The position numbers were made by a program, and so were the translations under genes. A DNA stretch of 64,000 nt, from the NCBI GenBank assembly GCA_029246685.1, contig JAQWMR010000016.1, positions 620,001 through 684,000 of the forward strand, written 5' to 3'. How positions within the stretch are numbered: the first letter of the stretch is position 1; each line of letters opens with the position of its first letter. A model generated the notes under the pieces. That model did not search any database. It was not told the DNA's origin and saw nothing but the letters and a program-made list of their open reading frames with translations. This DNA is from Acidimicrobiales bacterium. GTDB lineage: Bacteria; Actinomycetota; Acidimicrobiia; Acidimicrobiales; Aldehydirespiratoraceae. Shown here one piece after another: positions 52,631 to 60,859 of this stretch.

Positions 52631-53377
52631 TCAGGCCTCCTCTGTGTCATCAGCAGCCTCGGTGGCTGCCTCTTCTGTGGCTTCGGCCTGATCGGCCTCA
52701 CCAGATTCTGTGTCTGTGTCTTCTGCAGCGGCCTCGGCCTCTGCGGGTGCGTCAGCCTCTTCGGCCTCGGCAGATTCGTCGGCAGGTGCCTCGGCTTCTG
52801 CGGGAGCCTCGTCGGCGACGGGGGCCGGCGCATCGCCGCCGCCACCCTGCTCGATGAGCGCCTGCAGCCCGTATGCGAAGTCGCGAGGGACCGCAGCGAG
52901 CAGTCCGGCGAACTTGGCCATGGGGGCCTGGAACGCACCAGCCAGCTGAGCGAGCAGCACGTCGCGAGACGGCAGTTCGGCCAGGGCCTTCAGGTCCTCG
53001 GCGCTGAGCAGCTGGTCATCGAGCAGACCACCCTTGATCACCAGTGCGTCGTTGGTCTTGGCGAAGTCCTTGAGGGCCTTCGCCACGGCCGCGACGTCAC
53101 CGGCAGTCCCGTCGGCCTTCTCGCCCACGAATGCGATCGCAGTCGGGCCAGTGAGCAGATCATCGATGTCGAGCCCCACGTCCTGTGCAGCAAGACGCAC
53201 GAGCGTGTTCTTGTAGATCTTGTACTCGCCACCTGCATCACGAAGCGCTCGCCGCAACTCGGCAATGGAGCGCACGTCGAGGCCTCGGTACTCGGTCAGC
53301 ATCGCGCCGTCGGCTTCGGTGAACTTCTTCTTCACCTCGTCGACTACCGCAACCTTCTCTGGTCTCGGGTCTCCCAT
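52631..53377 (-). CDS. rplJ: 50S ribosomal protein L10 with Ala/Glu-rich tail
   Basis: A 248-aa protein; L10 is usually about 175. Residues 1-175 are the family ([49 protein letters not shown]). The final roughly 70 residues are an Ala/Glu/Asp low-complexity tail beyond the L7/L12-binding helix. ATG 53377 has an ideal SD, AGGAGGTGA. The frame open to 53449 is leader. Confidence 0.96.
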   Translation of the reverse strand: MGDPRPEKVAVVDEVKKKFTEADGAMLTEYRGLDVRSIAELRRALRDAGGEYKIYKNTLVRLAAQDVGLDIDDLLTGPTAIAFVGEKADGTAGDVAAVAKALKDFAKTNDALVIKGGLLDDQLLSAEDLKALAELPSRDVLLAQLAGAFQAPMAKFAGLLAAVPRDFAYGLQALIEQGGGGDAPAPVADEAPAEAEAPADESAEAEEADAPAEAEAAAEDTDTESGEADQAEATEEAATEAADDTEEA

Positions 53378-53600
53378 GTTTGTCACCTCCTGAATGAATC
53401 TCGTTGAAATAGAAGCGGGCGCCCACCGAATCGGTGAACGCCCGGACATCGCACAGCATCGCTGTGGGAATCAGGAGGTTCTCCTCGTCCGGCGAGCCTG
53501 CTGGCTCATTGGTGCTTCCCGTGAAGCGCACCGGATGTCTTCGGTGAACGGCAACGCCTTCGGCGTTGCCCTAGTCAATTGTATGGAATAAGGGTATGCG
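53378..53600 (-). promoter_or_regulatory. rplJ leader (L10-leader-like) with a CCTCCT segment complementary to the SD
   Basis: The 240-bp rplA-rplJ gap holds several hairpins on the minus strand: GGCAACGCC / GGCGTTGCC at about 53552-53572, a GGGCGTTCACC / GGTGGGCGCCC pair near 53430, and GAGGAG / CCTCCT near 53480. The CCTCCT at 53478-53473 can pair with the rplJ SD AGGAGG at 53391-53386. A -10-like TACAAT lies at about 53585. Autoregulation by L10/L12 through such a leader is known in other bacteria; here it is inferred. Confidence 0.55.
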
Positions 53601-53617
53601 ACCGCGGCTGAGAATAC

Positions 53618-54322
53618 TCAGCTGCCGACCGCGGTGTCGATCTGGAACGGGTCGACGCGCACGCCGGGGCCCATCGTGGTGCTGATGACGACCTTGCGGA
53701 CGTAGTTTCCCTTGGCCGAGGCGGGCCGGGCTCGCTCGATCTCGCTCATGAGCGCCCGCAGATTGAGCAGCAGGGCTGCTTCGTCGAACGACGCCTTGCC
53801 GATCGGCACGTGGACGTTGGCAAAGCGGTCGGTGCGGTACTCCACCATGCCGCCCTTGAACTCACCGATGGCCTTGGCAACGTCGGGGGTGACGGTGCCG
53901 GTCTTCGGGTTCGGCATCAGACCGCGGGGGCCGAGCACACGACCGAGCTTGCCGACGGTGGGCATCATGTCGGGCGTCGCGATCGCGAGATCGAAGTCCG
54001 TCATGCCCTTCTCGACTTCGGCGGCGAGATCGTCGCCACCGACATGATCGGCGCCGGCGTCACGGGCAGCCTGTGCGGCTTCGCCCTGGGCGAAGACGGC
54101 GATGCGCACGTCCTTGCCGGTGCCGGACGGGAGCGCGACGGTGGACCGAATCATCTGATCGGCCTTGCGAGGGTCGACCCCGAGGCGGATCACGATGTCG
54201 ACGGTCTCGTCGAACTTCTTCGTGCCGAACGACTTGAGGATGGCGACAGCGTCCTCATCGGAGTGCAACGCATCCCGGTCGTACTTCTGTGCGTTGTCCT
54301 TGTACTGCTTGCTCTGCGCCAT
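53618..54322 (-). CDS. rplA: 50S ribosomal protein L1
   Basis: A 234-aa stalk protein. Landmarks are [55 protein letters not shown] and [20 protein letters not shown]. Length normal. L1 often represses its own rplK-rplA mRNA. Repeat copy 4 lies in the rplK-rplA spacer. Confidence 0.98.
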   Translation of the reverse strand: MAQSKQYKDNAQKYDRDALHSDEDAVAILKSFGTKKFDETVDIVIRLGVDPRKADQMIRSTVALPSGTGKDVRIAVFAQGEAAQAARDAGADHVGGDDLAAEVEKGMTDFDLAIATPDMMPTVGKLGRVLGPRGLMPNPKTGTVTPDVAKAIGEFKGGMVEYRTDRFANVHVPIGKASFDEAALLLNLRALMSEIERARPASAKGNYVRKVVISTTMGPGVRVDPFQIDTAVGS

Positions 54323-54391
54323 GTTGGCTCCCTCTGGTTACTGCCGCCCGGCGAGGTCCTCCGGGTCGAGCAGGTGGGTGAACTTCACCCC

Positions 54392-54424
54392 AGTTGAAAG
54401 ATGGGGTCCGACCCCCCTTTCAAC
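54392..54424. repeat. GGGGTCNGACCCC intergenic repeat, copy 4 (inverted flanks)
   Basis: Core GGGGTCCGACCCC at 54403-54415. Left flank AGTTGAAAG is in the same sense as copy 1, but the right flank CTTTCAAC is its reverse complement, so the whole element is one extended hairpin (GTTGAAAG / CTTTCAAC outside the core). It lies 10 bp after the rplK stop, inside the rplK-rplA transcript. Confidence 0.85.
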
Positions 54425-54433
54425 CTCGAACAA

Positions 54434-54859
54434 CTAGTTGACTTCGATGCCCATCGAACGGGCGGTGCCGGCGACCTGAAGCTTGGCGGCGTCCATGTCG
54501 TTGGCGTTCAGGTCGGGCATCTTGATCTCGGCGATCTCCGTGACCTGTGCGTCGCTGATCGAACCGGCGGTCTCGCGACCGGGGTTGTTGGCGGCGAGAT
54601 CGAGGCCGGCGGCCTTCTTGATCAGGAAGGCGGTCGGCGGGGTCTTGAGGATGAACGAGAACGAACGATCTTCGTAGATCGTGATCTCGGCCGGCACGAC
54701 CTGGCCGCGCTGGTCTTCGGTCCGAGCGTTGTAGTCCTTGCAGAAATCCATGATCGCGACACCGTGCGGACCGAGCGCAGTGCCGACTGGCGGCGCAGGC
54801 GAAGCCTGACCGGCCGGGATCTGGATCTTGACGACAGCAGTGACCTGCTTCTTGGCCAT
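54434..54859 (-). CDS. rplK: 50S ribosomal protein L11
   Basis: A 141-aa GTPase-centre protein: [40 protein letters not shown] and [11 protein letters not shown] at the end. ATG 54859 gives MAKKQVTAV, the family start; the frame open to 54919 is leader. Confidence 0.98.
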   Translation of the reverse strand: MAKKQVTAVVKIQIPAGQASPAPPVGTALGPHGVAIMDFCKDYNARTEDQRGQVVPAEITIYEDRSFSFILKTPPTAFLIKKAAGLDLAANNPGRETAGSISDAQVTEIAEIKMPDLNANDMDAAKLQVAGTARSMGIEVN

Positions 54860-54944
54860 AAGAGTTCCTACGAAGAAATGCGGACAGATAAGTCTGGAGC
54901 GGTAACCCCCGCGCGACAACCTGCGTGGGTGGACATTCCAATCA

Positions 54945-54969
54945 GTTCGAAGCGCTCTGCGCTTCGAAC
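54945..54969 (-). terminator. Hairpin after nusG
   Basis: Perfect 11-bp stem GTTCGAAGCGC / GCGCTTCGAAC with a 3-nt loop, 5 nt beyond the nusG stop. No U-tract follows, so attenuation or mRNA processing before rplK is as likely as termination. Confidence 0.5.
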
Positions 54970-54973
54970 GAAA

Positions 54974-55801
54974 TTACAGCCGAGCGACCTGGGCGAACTC
55001 GAGCTCCACCGGGGTCTCGCGGCCGAAGATGTTGACGAGCACCTTGACCTTGAGCTGGTCCTCGTTGATCTCGATGATCTCGCCGGAGAAATCGGCGAAC
55101 GGGCCTTCCTTGACCCGGACGGTTTCGCCCATGTCGAACTCGAACATCGGCTTGGCGCGCTTGGTCTGCTCTTGCGTGAGATCCGCCTCGACGCCGAGGA
55201 AGTTCTCGACGTCCTTGCGGCGCATCGGCGAGGGCTTGCCCCCCTGGTTCACGAAGCCGGTGACGCCAGGCGTGTTGCGGATGACGTACCAGGCATCGTC
55301 GTCGAGCGAGGTGCGGCACAGGAGGTAGCCGGGGAAGAGCTTCTTCTCCGTCATCACCTTCTTGCCGTTCTTGAACTCGGGGATCTCACGGGTGGGGATG
55401 ACCACCTCGTAGATGCGCTCCTCCATGTTCATGGACGCGATGCGAGCTTCGAGGTTCTGCTTGACCTTCTTCTCGTAGCCCGACTGTGTGTGGAGCACGA
55501 ACCAACGACCAGGACGGTCGTAGGGGGAGACGTAGGCCTCGACCTCTTCTTCGGCGAGGAGCTCGTCCTCGTCGAGCAGCACGTCGGCTTCTGTCGCGGC
55601 GGCGTTGGGCTGGGCGGATGCACCCGTCCACTCGTTGGCGAGACCGGCACCGATGGGCGTGGACGCTGGCGGGGCGTCGGCAGACGCCTCCTCGGCATCC
55701 GCGTCGTCGGCTACCTCGGCCGCCACTTCCTCGGCGGTGTCGTCGTCGGCTGCGTCGGTCGCTTCGGTATCGTCGGTCATCTCTTCGTTTTCGTCAGTCA
55801 T
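54974..55801 (-). CDS. nusG: Transcription termination/antitermination factor NusG with acidic N-terminus
   Basis: A 275-aa protein. Residues 1-95 are an acidic, low-complexity extension (runs of Asp/Glu/Ala). The NGN domain begins WFVLHTQSGYEKKVKQNLEA and includes KKLFPGYLLCRTSLDDDAWY; the KOW domain is ETVRVKEGPFADFSGEIIEI. Such extensions occur in actinobacterial NusG. It follows secE by 6 bases. Confidence 0.97.
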   Translation of the reverse strand: MTDENEEMTDDTEATDAADDDTAEEVAAEVADDADAEEASADAPPASTPIGAGLANEWTGASAQPNAAATEADVLLDEDELLAEEEVEAYVSPYDRPGRWFVLHTQSGYEKKVKQNLEARIASMNMEERIYEVVIPTREIPEFKNGKKVMTEKKLFPGYLLCRTSLDDDAWYVIRNTPGVTGFVNQGGKPSPMRRKDVENFLGVEADLTQEQTKRAKPMFEFDMGETVRVKEGPFADFSGEIIEINEDQLKVKVLVNIFGRETPVELEFAQVARL

Positions 55802-55807
55802 GGTTGC

Positions 55808-56104
55808 TCAGTTCTCGAACAGATCGAGGATGAGGGTGGAAAAGACCCAGTCGAGTCCGTAGATGATCGCGCCGAGCACCACGATGGTGACGAGCACGAC
55901 GATCGAATAGTTGACGGTCTCCGATCGAGACGGCCATGCGACCTTGCGTAGCTCGCCGCGCACCTCGCGCAGGAACTGCAGCGGGCCTGTCCGCTCCTGT
56001 GACGCGGCCTGTTGCGGCTGGCGACGAGAGCGTACGGGCTCGCCGTCCGCGTCGACTTCGCCCTGCTTCTGAAGCATTCGCTTCTGCTGTCGGTTCATCG
56101 ACAT
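55808..56104 (-). CDS. secE: Protein translocase subunit SecE
   Basis: A 98-aa single-span Sec subunit. The amphipathic helix LQFLREVRGELRKVAWPSRS precedes one membrane segment (SIVVLVTIVVLGAIIYGLDW). The N-terminus is Gln/Arg-rich. ATG 56104 has AAGGA upstream; a second ATG follows 6 nt later. Sits between tRNA-Trp and nusG, the standard place. Confidence 0.95.
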   Translation of the reverse strand: MSMNRQQKRMLQKQGEVDADGEPVRSRRQPQQAASQERTGPLQFLREVRGELRKVAWPSRSETVNYSIVVLVTIVVLGAIIYGLDWVFSTLILDLFEN

Positions 56105-56128
56105 TAGGAAGATCCTTGGTTGGTCTTG

Positions 56129-56201
56129 CAGGGGCGACAGGACTTGAACCTGCAACCTTCGGTTTTGGAGACCGATGCTCTACCAATTGAGCCACGCCCC
56201 T
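56129..56201 (-). tRNA. tRNA-Trp (CCA)
   Basis: A 73-nt cloverleaf: 7-bp acceptor AGGGGCG / CGCCCCT, D arm GCTCAATTGGTAGAGC, anticodon loop CTCCAAA with anticodon CCA, T arm GCAGGTTCAAGTCCTGT, discriminator G. The 3' CCA is not encoded. It leads into secE-nusG. Confidence 0.96.
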
Positions 56202-56261
56202 CGGCGCGGGCCAAGGTTACCACTGGCCCCTGGAATATCGCCCCCCGGGTTTCGGCGGAAT

Positions 56262-56624
56262 TCAGACCGCGAGACGAGTGTTGCGACGGCCTCGCGTGGC
56301 GAGCGCGATGACACCGGCTGCGGCGGCCAGGCCGCCCACGGCTGCGGCTGCGGCTGCGTAGCCCGGCACTCGCCGAGCGCTGCGGCCGTCGGCATCGTCG
56401 AGCGCAACCAGAATCTCGTGTTCGAGCGTGACGTCGACGAGGGCAGGGGCCGAGGCGAGTGCTCGCATCGAGCGGCGAAGACGTCGAAAGTTGGCCAGCT
56501 CAGCCTGGCACCGGAGACACTCGGCGACGTGGGCCCGAGCCGGCCCGGACAGCACGGCATCGTCGCCCGCGCCAAGGTCCTCGGTGAGTCCGTGGCAGTC
56601 GGTGATTGTGGAGTCAGATCGCAT
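56262..56624 (-). CDS. Anti-sigma factor with zinc-finger (zf-HC2-like) domain
   Basis: A 120-aa membrane protein. The ZAS-type motif is the His/Cys cluster HVAECLRCQAEL (H-x3-C-x2-C) near residue 35; one membrane helix lies in AAAAAVGGLAAAAGVIALAT near the C-terminus, ending in Arg-rich residues. Its ATG (56624) overlaps the end of the sigma gene by 11 bp, so the pair is coupled. It would hold the sigma factor inactive at the membrane until a signal arrives. Confidence 0.85.
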   Translation of the reverse strand: MRSDSTITDCHGLTEDLGAGDDAVLSGPARAHVAECLRCQAELANFRRLRRSMRALASAPALVDVTLEHEILVALDDADGRSARRVPGYAAAAAAVGGLAAAAGVIALATRGRRNTRLAV

Positions 56625-57267
56625 GGAGTTCCTCCCCGGGAAGCGGGAACACCCGTTCACGTAGTCGGCGGCGGGCGCGGTGCAGACGGACTTTCGCGGC
56701 GCTCACCGAGATGCCGAGTTCCTCGGCGATGGCCTCATGCGGGAGGTCGTAGACGTCTCGAAGGACGACGACGGCGCGCAATCGCGGCGGAAGGTCGCTG
56801 ATCGCCTGATCGAGTTCGTCGCGCAGCCCCGCGACGTCTGCCTGGATCGCGGGATCGAAGTCGGGTCGGAGTTCGGCGACGGAGGACTCGTCGGGAAGTT
56901 CCTCATGGCGGTGCCGTTTGCGCTTCGTGGTGGTGGTCGACGCACAGTTCGCGACGATCCGATACAGCCACGTGCTGAACTGCGCGTCGCCCCGGAAACG
57001 ATCGAGATTGCGGTACGCACGGAGGTAGGCGTCTTGCACCACGTCTCTCGCATCCTCCTCGTCGCTCGTCAATCGCAACGCCAGACCAAACGCATCTCGA
57101 TGGGTCCGGCGCACCAACTCGTCGAACGCTTCGCGTTCGCCGTCGACTGCCCGTTGGACGAGTTCGTCCATCGCGGCGTCGTGCAGGTTGGACCCGCCAG
57201 AACCGCCAGGGTTACGTGACGGATCGGTGACGATCCGAAGACGGCGAGGTTCGACCATGGCCTCCAT
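56614..57267 (-). CDS. ECF (sigma-70 family) RNA polymerase sigma factor
   Basis: A 217-aa sigma factor. Region 2 is EAFDELVRRTHRDAFGLALR and DVVQDAYLRAYRNLDRFRGD plus FSTWLYRIVANCA; region 4 is LPPRLRAVVVLRDVYDLPHE and AIAEELGISVSAAKVRLHRA. Start at ATG 57267 has AGGAG 8 nt upstream; ATG 57258 and the open frame to 57336 are alternatives. Divergent from the small membrane protein at 57359. The regulon is unknown. Confidence 0.92.
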   Translation of the reverse strand: MEAMVEPRRLRIVTDPSRNPGGSGGSNLHDAAMDELVQRAVDGEREAFDELVRRTHRDAFGLALRLTSDEEDARDVVQDAYLRAYRNLDRFRGDAQFSTWLYRIVANCASTTTTKRKRHRHEELPDESSVAELRPDFDPAIQADVAGLRDELDQAISDLPPRLRAVVVLRDVYDLPHEAIAEELGISVSAAKVRLHRARRRLRERVFPLPGEELHAI

Positions 57268-57358
57268 TCTGCCCGCTCCTGCCCAAAGACGCGGCACGCG
57301 ACCGATTGACGAGGGCATTCTGTTACGGGAATCCAATCTCCCGAGCGGGACGGGCCGC

Positions 57359-57850
57359 GTGACAGAAGACGATCAGAGCCAAGACCCGGCGGCCCCTCAG
57401 ACCGCTTCGCACAACCCGACCGCGGCGATCGCCATTCTCCTCGTTGCAGTCATCGCCTTGTTCGGCGTTCAGGAATGGGTGACGACGACGTGGGGCGAGC
57501 CCTATCCCGGACTCGTGATGCCATCATTCACCGGCCCGACCGGCGACCCCATCACACGCCGGATTGCGACCATCGAAGTGGAGTTCGTCAACGGCGAAAC
57601 GGCGGCAATCACCGAACGAAACCTGGTCGGCCATGGCGACGCCCGGCCCACCGATGTCGTGCAGTCCCGCTACTGGCACGACATCGAGCGAGTCGGGTCG
57701 CAGGAGTTCGTGCCGGCGAGCGAGGAGACGATCGAGCTCGCGCGTGCTCGAATGCCTCGCCTGTTTCCCGGCCGAATCGTCGTCGAGCTCCGGGTCACCT
57801 GGACCCGAGAGAGTGTCGAGCCCGACGGCACGCGTCTTCCCCTGAACTGA
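57359..57850 (+). CDS. Small membrane-anchored protein paired with an HTTM protein
   Basis: A 163-aa protein starting at GTG 57359 with one N-terminal membrane helix (AAIAILLVAVIALFGVQEWV) after about 25 polar residues, then an extracytoplasmic domain with GDPITRRIATIEVEFVNGET and a C-terminal strand VVELRVTWTRE. I do not recognise the domain with certainty. The HTTM gene starts 12 bp after its stop, and small anchored partners next to HTTM proteins are common in actinobacteria, so the two probably act together. Confidence 0.75.
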   Translation: MTEDDQSQDPAAPQTASHNPTAAIAILLVAVIALFGVQEWVTTTWGEPYPGLVMPSFTGPTGDPITRRIATIEVEFVNGETAAITERNLVGHGDARPTDVVQSRYWHDIERVGSQEFVPASEETIELARARMPRLFPGRIVVELRVTWTRESVEPDGTRLPLN

Positions 57851-57862
57851 TCCGGGTCGTCC

Positions 57863-58999
57863 GTGTCGGGTTCTGAGACGACGGGGCGCTTTGCTCGATG
57901 GGCGTTCGAGGAGTACGCCCCGCGAGAACTCGACCTCGCCATCTTTCGCATCATCTATGCCGCCTACGGGCTGCTCATCGCCCTCCCCAATCTCGACCGA
58001 GTGGCAGACTTCGGTGACGTCGACTTCCGCCCGCCGCCGGGGCCAATGCGGCTGCTCGAGACGTGGCCGACATCCAACGTGATGACCGTCCTGGAACTGG
58101 TGCTCGCAGTCGGTCTGGGGCTGCTTCTGATCGGCTGGCGCACGAGTTGGGTCTCTCCACTCACCACGGTCGCCTGGCTGGCCGCGTTGAGCGTGCTCTT
58201 CTCGACGGGCAAGATCGCCCACGCACACGCCGTGTTCACACTGATCCCACTGTTCCTGGGCCCCGCCGGGTGGGGAAACCGGCTCTCCGTCGATGCACGG
58301 CGGGATCGCTCGGGACCAGTTCGGGCCTGGCCCCTCGCCTTGTTGGCCACGACCGTCGCGCTGATGCTCTTCACGGCAGCCCGCCCCAAGATCGAAGCCG
58401 GCTGGCTCAACACCGACGCGCCGGCTGTGCGGCGCATCTTCATCGACCGCGTCTTCCTGCGCGAGCGGGCCTCCCCAACGGCGGAGTGGATGCTGGACAA
58501 CATCATCAGCGGCCTGCTCTGGGAGATCATCGACTGGGCGACCATCTCGCTCGAACTCGGACTCGTCGTTCTCGTCTTGCGGCGTCGATGGTGGATGGCC
58601 GGCCTTGCCTTCGCCACCGCGTTCCACACCAGCATTCATGCGCTGCTCGACATCGATTTCGCCGCCCAGGTCGTTGCCTACGGTGCGTTCGTCCGCTGGG
58701 GAGGCTTCATCCCGGCGAGCCGAACTCCAGCGACGACGCCGCGGTGGCAGTCCACCCGGCGCGTTCTCGACAACGATGCGGTGGCGTTGGCCATCGGCGG
58801 ACTGATCGGGTGGATGGCAGTCACGCGAGCCGACAGCACCGACGTCGCGCTGGGCTCGTTGGCGTGGGGCCAGCACGAGTGGATCAACTCGGCCGTCCTG
58901 TACGTCGCGGCCACGCTCGCGATGGCGTGGATGCTCGGGCGGACGCTCCAGCGGCGAAAATCCGACGAGGCCACGGCCGTTCCGCCGGATGGCCGCTGA
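57863..58999 (+). CDS. HTTM-domain (vitamin-K carboxylase-like) membrane protein
   Basis: A 378-aa polytopic protein with about eight membrane segments. The N-terminal ELDLAIFRIIYAAYGLLIAL and the pattern of helices with AWLAALSVLFSTGKIAHAHA and FATAFHTSIHALLDIDF fit the HTTM (horizontally transferred transmembrane) family related to gamma-carboxylase. The carboxylase-specific C-terminal domain is absent, so no enzymatic claim is made. GTG start at 57863. Convergent with tRNA-Met. Confidence 0.82.
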   Translation: MSGSETTGRFARWAFEEYAPRELDLAIFRIIYAAYGLLIALPNLDRVADFGDVDFRPPPGPMRLLETWPTSNVMTVLELVLAVGLGLLLIGWRTSWVSPLTTVAWLAALSVLFSTGKIAHAHAVFTLIPLFLGPAGWGNRLSVDARRDRSGPVRAWPLALLATTVALMLFTAARPKIEAGWLNTDAPAVRRIFIDRVFLRERASPTAEWMLDNIISGLLWEIIDWATISLELGLVVLVLRRRWWMAGLAFATAFHTSIHALLDIDFAAQVVAYGAFVRWGGFIPASRTPATTPRWQSTRRVLDNDAVALAIGGLIGWMAVTRADSTDVALGSLAWGQHEWINSAVLYVAATLAMAWMLGRTLQRRKSDEATAVPPDGR

Positions 59000-59053
59000 G
59001 ACCGTCGCAAGGGACGGATTCAGAGGAGTCCGCCGCATGGCGGCGAAATACAG

Positions 59054-59127
59054 TAGCGACGGACAGATTCGAACTGTCGGCCTCTCGATTATGAGTCGAG
59101 CGCTCTCACCAACTGAGCTACGTCGCC
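59054..59127 (-). tRNA. tRNA-Met (CAT)
   Basis: A 74-nt cloverleaf. Acceptor GGCGACG / CGTCGCT (first pair G-U), D arm GCTCAGTTGGTGAGAGC, anticodon stem CTCGA / TCGAG with loop CTCATAA, T arm GACAGTTCGAATCTGTC, discriminator A. The D-arm and acceptor suit an elongator Met tRNA; a lysidine-modified Ile tRNA is the alternative for a CAT anticodon. Confidence 0.92.
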
Positions 59128-59155
59128 GCCTGCGGACCGGCGAACCGATCCAACG

Positions 59156-59228
59156 AGCTCCCTGTCAGAATTGAACTGACGACCTTCTCCTTACCATGGA
59201 GACGCTCTGCCGACTGAGCTAAGGGAGC
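59156..59228 (-). tRNA. tRNA-Thr (GGT)
   Basis: A 73-nt cloverleaf. Acceptor GCTCCCT / AGGGAGC, D arm GCTCAGTCGGCAGAGC, anticodon stem TCTCC / GGAGA with loop ATGGTAA (anticodon GGT), T arm GTCAGTTCAATTCTGAC, discriminator T. It is 28 bp upstream of tRNA-Met on the same strand, the usual actinobacterial Thr-Met pair. Confidence 0.95.
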
Positions 59229-59297
59229 AGCCCTCCCGCACGCGAGAGGCGTCGGCAATGATGCCACGGCGCCGAACCGTCACCAACCCGCTTTGTC

Positions 59298-59330
59298 AGA
59301 TGCAGCGGGTGTCTGACCCCAGATGTAGCG
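59298..59330. repeat. GGGGTCNGACCCC intergenic repeat, copy 5 (core one mismatch)
   Basis: Core GGTGTCTGACCCC at 59308-59320 (one base off), flanked by AGATGCAGCG (59298-59307) and AGATGTAGCG (59321-59330) as near-identical direct repeats. Unlike the others it lies upstream of tRNA-Thr and of the divergent SMC-like gene, not just after a stop codon. Confidence 0.75.
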
Positions 59331-59413
59331 GGGAAAGAGGACCATGGTCCCGTTGTCCCATCAATGTGGGTCCTTTGGCTCAAGTTCCCGCGGAAATGAG
59401 CCGTAGGGACCAC

Positions 59414-60751
59414 ATGCGATTCGACCGGCTTGTCATTGAGGCTGACGAGAATACGTTCTCGTTGGAATTCCATCCCCGTCTGACCGTCATCGGCGGCGTC
59501 GGACGGCTCGAGCGAGAGGGGCTCATCACTGAGCTCGTCGGTTCGCTGAGTTCGAGCCGTGCCGGCGTCCATGCCGAGATCGTGGCGGACAACGGCAACC
59601 GCTTAGCCGTGCTCCGTCCCTTCGGGGCGCAGGCCCGCGTCATCGACGTCGAGGCGTCGGCCGATGTGAGCGCCCGTTTCGCGGACGACGACGGTCAGAT
59701 CGACCTTCTCTCTGTCGCCGGAATGGACACACGGGCTGCCAAGCGACAGCTGCGGCTCACGTCCACGGATCTCACGACCAGCACGCACCACGACCAGATC
59801 ATTCGCCGGCTCGCCTGCGTCGACGCCGAGGAACTCTGGGGGCTCGCCAATCGCGTCAAGGCTGCGCAGGCCGTGCTCGACGAAGAGGCTGACGCCACCG
59901 GCTCCGCCCCGGAGGACGCTGCCGTCGTCGCCCGCATCGAGGAACGCCATGCTCGTTTCGAGGAGGCCCAGTCCCGCGCGGAGAGGTTCCGCAAGGTCTC
60001 GTTCTTCGGGGGCGCCGCCGCGATCTTGGCCATTCCGTCCGTGATGTGGATCAGCCAGACCATCGCGATGGCGCTCGTCATCATCGCCGCACTCGTCACC
60101 GCCCTCTCCTTCATGCAGAACCAGCGCATGGAATGGGCTCGCAAGGCTGAAGAGGCAGCGCTCGCCGAAGCCGGAGCGCAGTCGTACCTCGGGTTCCATC
60201 TGCAGCGGGTCAACGGGCTTCTCGACAGCCAGGCCTCACGGCAGCGCCTGGTCGAGGCCAGTGCCGAACACGAGACCGCGATGAGTGCCTGGTTCGCGAC
60301 CGCCGGCGACATCGTCGTCGAGTGGGCCGAGGAGCATCGCGAGGAGATCGAGGAAGCCGCACGTCGCTCGAAGGACGTCGACGCGATGAACACCGGCCCC
60401 CTCCCGATCGACACCGAGAACGACGAAGTCGCAGCTCACGCTCACGCCCTCATCCAGCGCCTCGAGCAGGTCCGCGGGATCGGCCCGGCCGGTGAGAACC
60501 TCCCGCTCGTGCTCGACGACTCGCTCAATGGCCTCGACGCCGAGCTCAAGGCTCCGCTCCTGGAGATGCTCGTACGAGCAAGCGAGTCGCAGCAGATCGT
60601 CTTCGTGACCGAGGACGTCGACGTCACCGAGTGGGCCCGAGTCGAAGCCATCACCGGCGACCTCTCGATCCTCGAGCCGACAGCCGGCGACGTCGACACC
60701 GAAGGCGAACTGGACGTCGCTGCGCACGAAGCCACCATCAACGTCGCCTGA
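59414..60751 (+). CDS. Membrane-embedded SMC/RecF-like protein with degenerate Walker A
   Basis: A 445-aa protein. The N-terminal part has the SMC/RecF head layout: a strand FSLEFHPRLTVI followed by GGVGRLEREGL where a P-loop (GxxGxGKS/T) belongs; the Lys and Ser/Thr are missing. The C-terminal part has a good Walker B and D-loop, LPLVLDDSLNGLDAELKAPL, then QQIVFVTED. The middle has two helical charged stretches broken by two adjacent membrane segments (SFFGGAAAILAIPSVMWISQ and MALVIIAALVTALSFM). It looks like an SMC hairpin with a membrane anchor at the hinge. ATG 59414 has AGGGA upstream; ATG 59396 is an alternative. Confidence 0.8.
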   Translation: MRFDRLVIEADENTFSLEFHPRLTVIGGVGRLEREGLITELVGSLSSSRAGVHAEIVADNGNRLAVLRPFGAQARVIDVEASADVSARFADDDGQIDLLSVAGMDTRAAKRQLRLTSTDLTTSTHHDQIIRRLACVDAEELWGLANRVKAAQAVLDEEADATGSAPEDAAVVARIEERHARFEEAQSRAERFRKVSFFGGAAAILAIPSVMWISQTIAMALVIIAALVTALSFMQNQRMEWARKAEEAALAEAGAQSYLGFHLQRVNGLLDSQASRQRLVEASAEHETAMSAWFATAGDIVVEWAEEHREEIEEAARRSKDVDAMNTGPLPIDTENDEVAAHAHALIQRLEQVRGIGPAGENLPLVLDDSLNGLDAELKAPLLEMLVRASESQQIVFVTEDVDVTEWARVEAITGDLSILEPTAGDVDTEGELDVAAHEATINVA

Positions 60752-60764
60752 TCCCCCTTCCTCT

Positions 60765-60786
60765 CTGACCCTCAGCCGGGGGTCAG
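60765..60786 (+). terminator. Candidate terminator after the SMC-like gene
   Basis: CTGACCC / GGGTCAG, 7-bp arms with an 8-nt loop, 14 bp after the stop. No U-tract. The arms recall half of the GGGGTC repeat core, so it may be a relic copy. Confidence 0.35.
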
Positions 60787-60859
60787 TGGTGGCGAGCCGC
60801 GACTCGCCAGTCGCATGCTTCGGTGCCACGCCCCCTCAACGAGCGTGGCATCGTCGCGT

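Noticed and set aside
58999..59054. rpmG (L33) expected near tRNA-Met and secE
   Set aside because: No short Cys-containing L33 frame is present between the tRNAs and secE; it must be elsewhere.
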